Made by a program: the position numbers and the translations under genes. The notes beneath the pieces are model-generated. The model saw only the letters and a list, made by a program, of their open reading frames with translations. It had not been told where the DNA came from and did not search any database. From Gentiana macrophylla (taxonomy: Eukaryota; Streptophyta; Magnoliopsida; Gentianales; Gentianaceae): a stretch of 64,000 nt of DNA. Shown here in pieces: positions 57,683 through 64,000 of this stretch (its first letter is position 1; each line of letters opens with the position of its first letter). The DNA is taken from contig CM047805.1 in the NCBI GenBank assembly GCA_026214975.1, forward strand, positions 185,195,333 through 185,259,332, in the 5' to 3' direction.

Positions 57683-58000
57683 CTGAAACAAATATACGAA
57701 CCTTATATGTTATGATAGAGGTATGTTTAGAAAAAGCTATATTACGAAGACTCATGGGTACGGAAAGACTATATAACGAAGAAATAATACTCCAACTATA
57801 GAGATATGAACTTTACATACATTTCCTCAAAAAAAAAAAAAAAAAAAAAAAAAAACACTACTAAGAGAGATCCACATTCACGTGACAACGACAAAACTAA
57901 CATGATAATAGAAAAATTTAGAATACTTAATGATCATCATAATTAGTGGCATTTATCTACACACAAATAAAATGTGTAATTATACGAATTTTTAAGGAAA
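57091..58000. other. Intergenic AT-rich DNA
   Basis: Contains a (TA)n tract (57645-57680) and a poly-A run (57830-57855). A 70-codon open stretch at 57388-57600 shows no known motif. Although it has a donor-like GCG|GTAAGG at 57525, I do not accept it as a gene. Confidence 0.45.
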
Positions 58001-58622
58001 TATCTTTTCACACTAATTTTTATCTTATCACATAAAAATTTATTTCTAATTTCGCTCTTACTTTTTTTGTTTTACGTGCGTTCATTCTGACCAAAGTTTG
58101 GTCAGAATGTGACACATTATCCATACTGAAATATGGTCAGAATATACGTGTTGAGAGTCCACATTGGTTGATTTTGACTATCTTTTAGATAGAATGTTTG
58201 AAGTTTTCCAAACTCATATATAGTCAGAGCATCATTCTGACCAATATTGAGTTCGGAATACTCTACACATTCGCATCAGAATTAGAATTAGGTCAGAACA
58301 ATGATATAAGAGCACCACTATTGATTCTCAATTTGATTGAGAATATTAAAAGTTTTTTTCACTCAATTTTAGTCGAATGTCTTTCCGACCGGTATTGAAG
58401 TATAAAAACATTCAAAATTATACTAGAATAAAATCGAATAATGATCGTATTCACTCAAATTGGGTCGAATGGTTGTTGTGCGAATTGACCATAAATTGCT
58501 TTAGAATAGTATATATTTTCCTGACTCATTTACTGGTCGAATGATGAGACGTGTGGAATATTCAAACGAAGCCCACTCTCGGCTCTTGATAAGTGTAAAA
58601 CAAAATTGATGTGAAAAGATAG
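58001..58622. mobile_element. Candidate TIR element with repeated TTCTGACC/GGTCAGAA motifs
   Basis: The left edge reads TATCTTTTCACACTAATTTT and the right edge is its imperfect inverted copy (AAAATTGATGTGAAAAGATA). In between, GGTCAGAAT or its complement recurs at least six times, including a near-perfect palindrome at 58083-58109 (CATTCTGACCAAA-G-TTTGGTCAGAATG). Subterminal repeated motifs in both orientations are common in DNA transposons. No target duplication was found. Confidence 0.45.
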
Positions 58623-59770
58623 TCCCATTTTTAATCGCCTAACCTAATCTTAATCATGAAAACCATTATAAAATTGCCAACATGCATAATAAATACAACA
58701 GATTCTTTTTTTAATACCGGAGATTACATGATACTCCTATAATTCTTCCTCTAATTTTTCTCTTTTTTTTGGTGTGTAATTACGTTACCTACAACTTGCT
58801 GACGTTTATACTAATCTCAAATTGGAAACCAACGGATAAATCTTTTATCCCTTCATAATCATATGTGCAAAATATTAGAAAGAAGCAAAGGAAAGAAACA
58901 ATATTTTATTTTATTTTATTTTATTTTTAGATGCATGAATTTAATAGTATATATATTTTAAAGATAAGAACAGAAAGCTGTCATTTCTAAAAACGCCTAT
59001 TATCCATTTCAATAAAAATAAAAATCCCTAATATAATGGTCAACTCACGTGTGTGTCCGCTCAAAAAAACCTCACGTGTGCCATTGTCGTTCGGGGCCGT
59101 CCTTTACGTTTGACTTTGGTATGTTATAAAAGGAAATTAGATTGAAAATTGGTTTAAATTACGTACTCTATTAGCTAGTTGATTATCTTCAATGGATAAA
59201 CATATATCCTGTTTATTAAATACAGAAATCTTTGATCAAGATAGAACCTTTAGTCATTGTTCTGTTGTATATAACTGAATATTCAATAGCTTCTCGACGC
59301 TTCAAATGTATAAAAAAAAAAAATTAAGTAGTTTTAAGAAATTAAAAAATAAAGAAAGAAAGAAAAAAATAGATGTAATATTGTCTACCTTAAAATGTCA
59401 TATGCCCCACTAAGGTCCCACTATAACGTGAGAAATAAATTATTCTTATGTATTTTTACATCATTAATTTATAGTAAAATATTAATATTATATACGTAGT
59501 ACGTACCTAATTTATTGTGTTCCTATCACCACCACGGGTGGCGCCACGTTGGGTAATTAAGGTCAACTGACCTTAAAAAAGGTATTGTTTGTATTTTTAC
59601 GCTATTTAAATTTTTTATGTATTAATTGTTCCGTTAATTTTCTTTAACTATTTATCTTTGACCCATAACCGCTAAAATTTTAAATATTTACCTTTCACCC
59701 ATAAGTTTACACATATATTTTTTTATATAATACATTAGAAACTTATAATACTGTGTGTCATTTTTGATCA
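58623..59770. other. AT-rich upstream region of the GH3 gene
   Basis: No gene seen. Holds an (ATTTT)n tract near 58905-58925 and two CTCACGTGTG elements near 59046 and 59072, ACGT-core motifs of the ABRE/G-box class. Confidence 0.45.
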
Positions 59771-59772
59771 TT

Positions 59773-59821
59773 AACACGTGTTATATAATTCGTATGTCAT
59801 TCTTAATCCTTAACACGTGTT
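59773..59821 (+). promoter_or_regulatory. Paired G-box palindromes (AACACGTGTT)
   Basis: AACACGTGTT occurs at 59773-59782 and again at 59812-59821 within a short tandem repeat (TGTCATT.TT.ATC.TTAACACGTGTTA.ATAATT). CACGTG is the binding core of plant bZIP and bHLH factors. The pair lies about 240-285 bp upstream of the TATA box at 60058. Regulatory role is inferred from sequence only. Confidence 0.5.
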
Positions 59822-60057
59822 ACATAATTACTGCGGCGGCCGCTCTGATCACCACTCTTATAACAAAAAAAATGGTAGGTTTAGAAATCATCATTTGATT
59901 GATTTATGGAAATCATTTTTTAAAGGAATGGAGGTAGTATTTAGAAATATATATTTTTTCTTAATTAAAATGTGTCAAATCAAGTTACGGTTATTTATGG
60001 TGTAGAGAGAATAATATTAATGGATTACCCTAAAAAAAATCAATGACTTATTATTAT

Positions 60058-60066
60058 TATAAATAG
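60058..60066 (+). promoter_or_regulatory. Probable TATA box of the GH3 gene
   Basis: TATAAATAG is followed after about 30 bp by a C/A-rich probable start of transcription. It lies about 1.74 kb before the ATG, which is explained by a 5'UTR intron. Confidence 0.55.
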
Positions 60067-60089
60067 TAGTGATCCTCCCTCGCCACCTT

Positions 60090-60355
60090 CAAAGCAGTTC
60101 TGAGAAACACGGCAGCAATTACTCCTTCTTCCTCAAACACATACTATAAATTGCACCCATAATCTCTAAACAAAAAGCAAATATCAAAATCAAATATATA
60201 TATATATATATAAATTGTGTGTTGGGATTCTTAAGAATCGTTTGCCCCCGGCCATTATTATTATTCATCTATATTGAAGCAAATTAGCCAAGCCCGATCG
60301 AGCGGTCCATATATCTATTCTTATTTCAATCTCCTCACCTCCATATATTTACTTG
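60090..60355 (+). other. Probable 5'UTR exon of the GH3 gene
   Basis: CT-rich leader-like sequence downstream of the TATA box ending at a strong donor, CTTG|GTAAGC (intron from 60356). The exact start of transcription is not determined. Confidence 0.5.
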
Positions 60356-61478
60356 GTAAGCATTTCTGCATTTCTTTTCTTTTTTTTTTCTTTTTCTTTT
60401 TGTTACTTCCATTCCATGCTCTTTTTCTTTTTATTATAATTTCTTTGGAGCACAGATCGATCTATGTGATTGCTAGTGTAATATTTGTAGTTAAGATGGT
60501 GGGCATTGTCTGTATGTGCCGTGCGCCTGTATCATCTGTATGGATAAAATAACCTGTGTTCAGTGTTCACAGCACTGTAAATATAAGCGGTTTTTTATTT
60601 TTTTTTTATTTTAAAGAAAAAGCGTTTTATTATAATAAACATTGGTCTTCTCCCCAAATTTATATAGTATTTGATTTAGATTTAATTTAAGTGATGGAGG
60701 TGATTTCATGGGGATGGGTACGTAATTCATATACTGATATGTAAACAAACCTATTGGAGGAAGATACACTGGTGGTTGCTATATTTTAATTTGCATGACA
60801 TACGTATTCTACGGATTTTTTTATTCTTTAATCATTCCCTGACATGAAATTTTTTTCACAAAAAAAAAAAAACAGAGTTTTAATACCAAAAAAAAAATGG
60901 AAAATTAGGGATAAGGACACAATCTGAAATATTTTTAAGTAACAGGACAACTACATATTTTTTATAGGAGAATGACAATCGCATAATTTTATAATGGTAT
61001 GACAAACAAATGAATCCTAAAAATCAATGAATCTCCATAGTGAATCCCGAAATCAATGAATTTCGATAGTGAATTTCGACAATTAATCCTTAAAATTAGT
61101 GAATTTAACGATGAATTTTGAAAAATAGTGAATTTAAACAATGAATTTCACAATGAATTTAAATAATGAATTTCGAACACAAGTGAATTTCGACAAATGA
61201 ATAAATAGTTTTGTCCTTTATGCAAAAGTTTTAAAAAACTGTCCTTCTACTCAATTGATGAAATATTTCTGTCCTTCTCCCTCATTCCCCCAAAAAAAAA
61301 ATCTCGAATCTTTGTAGGTGCATACACGTGTTACTACATGTGTTACTACATGTTTGTTCTTCTTAACCATTTTAGATTAAAACATGTCATTTACGACCTT
61401 TAACCTAAAATTTGTGTATATATATATATGGGCACAACGACTACCATCTAATATAACCACTTCGAAAAAATGATGATG

Positions 61479-61513
<35 letters not shown>

Positions 61514-61778
61514 CTTTAGGGACATGATGCCCTGAAAGTATGCCTTATATGGTGCCGGTATGTACTCCTTTTTAAAGGATTTTCAGACACTGATTATTTA
61601 TTCATCAAACCCGTTAAATAGTGATGATGGTCTGTGGTACAACATGGACTTTTCATGCAACTATTTCTACTTTCCTGTTTTTGGTTACCTTTTAACATTA
61701 TTATCATATTAATTTTGTGAAATCTTAAAATAAAAAATAAAAAAACTGACGATTTGTTCTTTTTGTTTTGTTTTGAAG
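60356..61778 (+). other. Probable 5'UTR intron of the GH3 gene
   Basis: Donor GTAAGC at 60356 and acceptor TTTTGTTTTGTTTTGAAG ending at 61778, with 23 bp of leader left before the ATG. The intron holds T-rich tracts and a region with repeated TGAATTTCGA-like units (61020-61200). It also has a possible degenerate TIR pair (AGGGATAAGGACA near 60907, TGTCCTTCTCCCT near 61270) and an (AAT)n microsatellite (61478-61512). Intron borders are inferred from consensus. Confidence 0.5.
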
Positions 61779-61801
61779 GGTTGTCTGAATAATTAAAAAA
61801 G

Positions 61802-62014
61802 ATGAAGCAATTTGTAGCTCTTATTACAATACTATTACTCTGCTGTACTACAAGATCAGATGCAAACTATTATATCTACAAAGATCCTAAACAGCCTATA
61901 AACCTGAGGGTCAAGGACTTAGTCAGCAGAATGACCCTAGCTGAAAAGATTGGCCAGATGTCCCAGATTGATCGTGAAGTGGCTTCTGAACAAGTCATGA
62001 AAAATTACTACATC

Positions 62015-62057
<43 letters not shown>

Positions 62058-64000
62058 TTCAAACAAATTCATAAATCATTCGTTATAGACAACACGTCAA
62101 ACCTACTGTGTTGAATTAAGCCATCTTAATGTGTTTTTTCTTGATTTGATTTGATCAGGTTCTGTCTTGAGTGGTGGAGGAAGCGTTCCAGGGATAGAGG
62201 CTTCACCGGAGACCTGGGTAGACATGGTGAACGAGTTTCAAAGGGGCTCGTTGTCTACTCGGCTCGGAATACCGATGTTTTATGGGATTGATGCCGTCCA
62301 TGGCAATAATAATGTGTACAATGCAACTATTTTTCCTCACAATATTGGGCTTGGAGCCACTAGGCAAGTTTATTTCAAGATTATACGCCCAATACCTGCA
62401 CATATATATACACTATTAGATTAAAATCATGTTTATCAACTTGATACAACGTTGTACCTTACAAAAATTCTAAACCTGACATTAGGGACATCATTATTTA
62501 CTTGTCTGTATGAAAAACAGAGACCCTGAACTAGTGAAAAAGATAGGAGAAGCAACAGCACTTGAAGTGAGAGCAACCGGCATTCAATACGCATTTTCTC
62601 CTTGCATTGCTGTAAGAAACAATACATTTTCTGTCACTTTCTTAATCGAATAATTCAACTCGCATGATGCTAATAAACAATGATTCATAAACAGGTCTGT
62701 AGAGATCCAAGGTGGGGTCGGTGTTACGAAAGCTTTAGTGAAGATACCGAAGTTGTACGAGCAATGACCGAACAAATTACAGGGCTTCAAGGAGATGTCC
62801 CTGCTAATTATCCAAAAGGTGTTCCATATATTGCTGGAAAGTAAGTATGAACACACTAGTCCTTTCTTATTTTCTGCTATTTAAAAACTAGATTTTTTTC
62901 CTTTCAAAAAAAAAAAAAAAAAAACTAGCTTTTTTATGTTTTGGCTTTGATTGATTTCGTGCAGAGAAAAAGTGCTAGCATGTGCTAAGCACTTTGTTGG
63001 TGATGGTGGAACCTTCAAAGGTCTAGATGAGGACAATACAATTATAAGTTGGAATGAACTGGTAAAAATCCATATGCCGCAATACTATGATGCGATTGAT
63101 AAAGGTGTATCGACTATCATGGTCTCTTACTCGAGCTGGAATGGCGTTAAAATGCATTCTAATCGCCATCTTATTACTGACCATCTTAAGAACACTCTAC
63201 ACTTCAAGGTACAATCATGATACATAGGGAAGACATATTAAAAAAATTGTAATTTATACACTTATACCAGAGAGATGATAAATATCAATGATTTTTCAGG
63301 GCATTGTGATCTCTGATTCTGAGGCATTAGACAGGATTACAACACCGTGGCACGCAAACTATACGCATTCTATTTTGGCTGGTGTTAATGCAGGAATCGA
63401 CATGGTTTGTTTTATACAATTCAACTATCAATCTTGTATTGTTTTGTATCATCATTATTCAAGCAACAAAAAGGCTAAAACTGATTCGTAAATCGTTACC
63501 TTGCAGATTATGATTCCTAACAACTACACCGAATTCATTGATGGGCTAACCTTTTTGGTAGAAAAAGGTTATGTTCCCATGAGCCGGATTGATGATGCTG
63601 TAGAGAGAATTCTCGGGGTTAAGTTCATGATGGGCTTATTTGAGGACCCTATGGCTGATTATAGCATGACCAAATACCTTGGATGTCAGGTACAATTTCA
63701 AGACTTAGCATACTTGTCGGTAAACCTGAAGAAAAAAAAAAGCAAAAATGGGATTACTTACATGTTTAAAATTTCTGATCTGAACAGAAACATAGAGAAT
63801 TAGCAAGGGAAGCGGTGAGAAAATCGCTTGTGCTTCTCAAGAATGGTGATTACACAGAAAAGCTGACGTGGCCCCTTAAGATGAAAGCAGATAGACCATT
63901 GTTACCACTTCCAAAGAAAACATCAAAGATACTCGTAGCAGGTAGCCACGCAGACAATATTGGAAATCAATGTGGAGGATGGACCATTGAATGGCAAGGC
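61802..64000 (+). CDS. Glycoside hydrolase family 3 beta-glucosidase/exohydrolase (5' part, runs off the window)
   Basis: Secreted cell-wall enzyme that removes terminal glucose from beta-glucans. Exons: 61802-62015, 62159-62363, 62521-62611, 62695-62840, 62965-63208, 63300-63404, 63507-63689, 63788-64000+. Together they form a continuous frame of 467 codons. Residues 1-21 are a signal peptide ([20 protein letters not shown]). Family motifs in order: [22 protein letters not shown] (Asp116), [10 protein letters not shown] (171-183), [10 protein letters not shown] (Lys227-His228) and [14 protein letters not shown] with the expected nucleophile Asp306. The usual Trp after this Asp is Ser307. Intron 2 has a GC donor (ACTAG|GCAAGT); the other visible coding introns are GT-AG. 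The C-terminal domain with the acid/base Glu lies beyond the window. Intact as far as seen. Confidence 0.93.
62016..62158 (+). other. GH3 intron 1 with (TA)n tract
   Basis: GTATAT...GATCAG, 143 bp, with a TA microsatellite (62018-62055) starting right at the donor. The splice keeps the frame: ATC-G|GT-TCT. Confidence 0.85.

Overview
The window looks like a repeat-rich interval of a flowering plant nuclear genome, probably a eudicot. It carries nested Ty1/copia and Ty3/gypsy (Athila-type) LTR retrotransposons with plant-type primer-binding sites, MITEs, SINE-like sequences, introns with GT/AG borders, and a plant GH3 beta-glucosidase gene at the right edge. Bases 1-49856 are almost entirely retrotransposon; 49857-64000 is AT-rich gene-bearing DNA with small transposons.

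Layout. (1) About 1-37341 is one old copia element ('Cop-A', Tork/Angela-like, + strand). It has the right part of its 5' LTR (1-609), an initiator-Met-tRNA PBS, a long leader with 200-bp repeats, a badly decayed gag-pol, and a complete 3' LTR (35600-37341). Its gag is split by a solo Athila-like LTR (2785-4395, TSD AACAC). About 130 bp further on it is split again by an Athila array of three LTRs and two internal regions (4528-25779, - strand) that shares a single TSD, ACATA. A 6.6-kb tandem duplication (22901-29497 and 29498-36082) then copied part of the Athila element, its last LTR, the Cop-A pol remnant and the start of the Cop-A 3' LTR. (2) 37342-38207 is the 3' tail of another copia-like element with a probable LTR. 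A second solo Athila-like LTR lies at 38292-39787 (TSD AATCA), followed by decayed LTR-like DNA to 41769. (3) 41770-49856 is a younger copia element on the - strand ('Cop-B'): LTR, full internal region, LTR, then a second internal region cut off inside the reverse transcriptase. (4) 49857-61778 holds a Mutator-like MITE with a 9-bp TSD, a broken first exon of a mitochondrial small heat-shock protein gene, a 17-bp minisatellite, a second MITE, SINE-like and TIR-bearing sequences, and microsatellites. (5) 60058-64000 carries the only apparently intact host gene: a secreted GH3 beta-glucosidase/exohydrolase with a 5'UTR intron and eight coding exons visible. It runs off the window before the expected acid/base residue.

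The two Athila internal regions, the four Athila LTRs and the two 6.6-kb repeat units are nearly identical in AT-rich stretches. They differ mostly, and often by indels, at CG and CAG/CTG positions. This looks like consensus error at methylated cytosines rather than true decay, so many frameshifts in the Athila and Cop-B polyproteins may be artefacts. I see no undescribed biological system. The most unusual things here are the recombinant retrotransposon architecture and this context-limited divergence.
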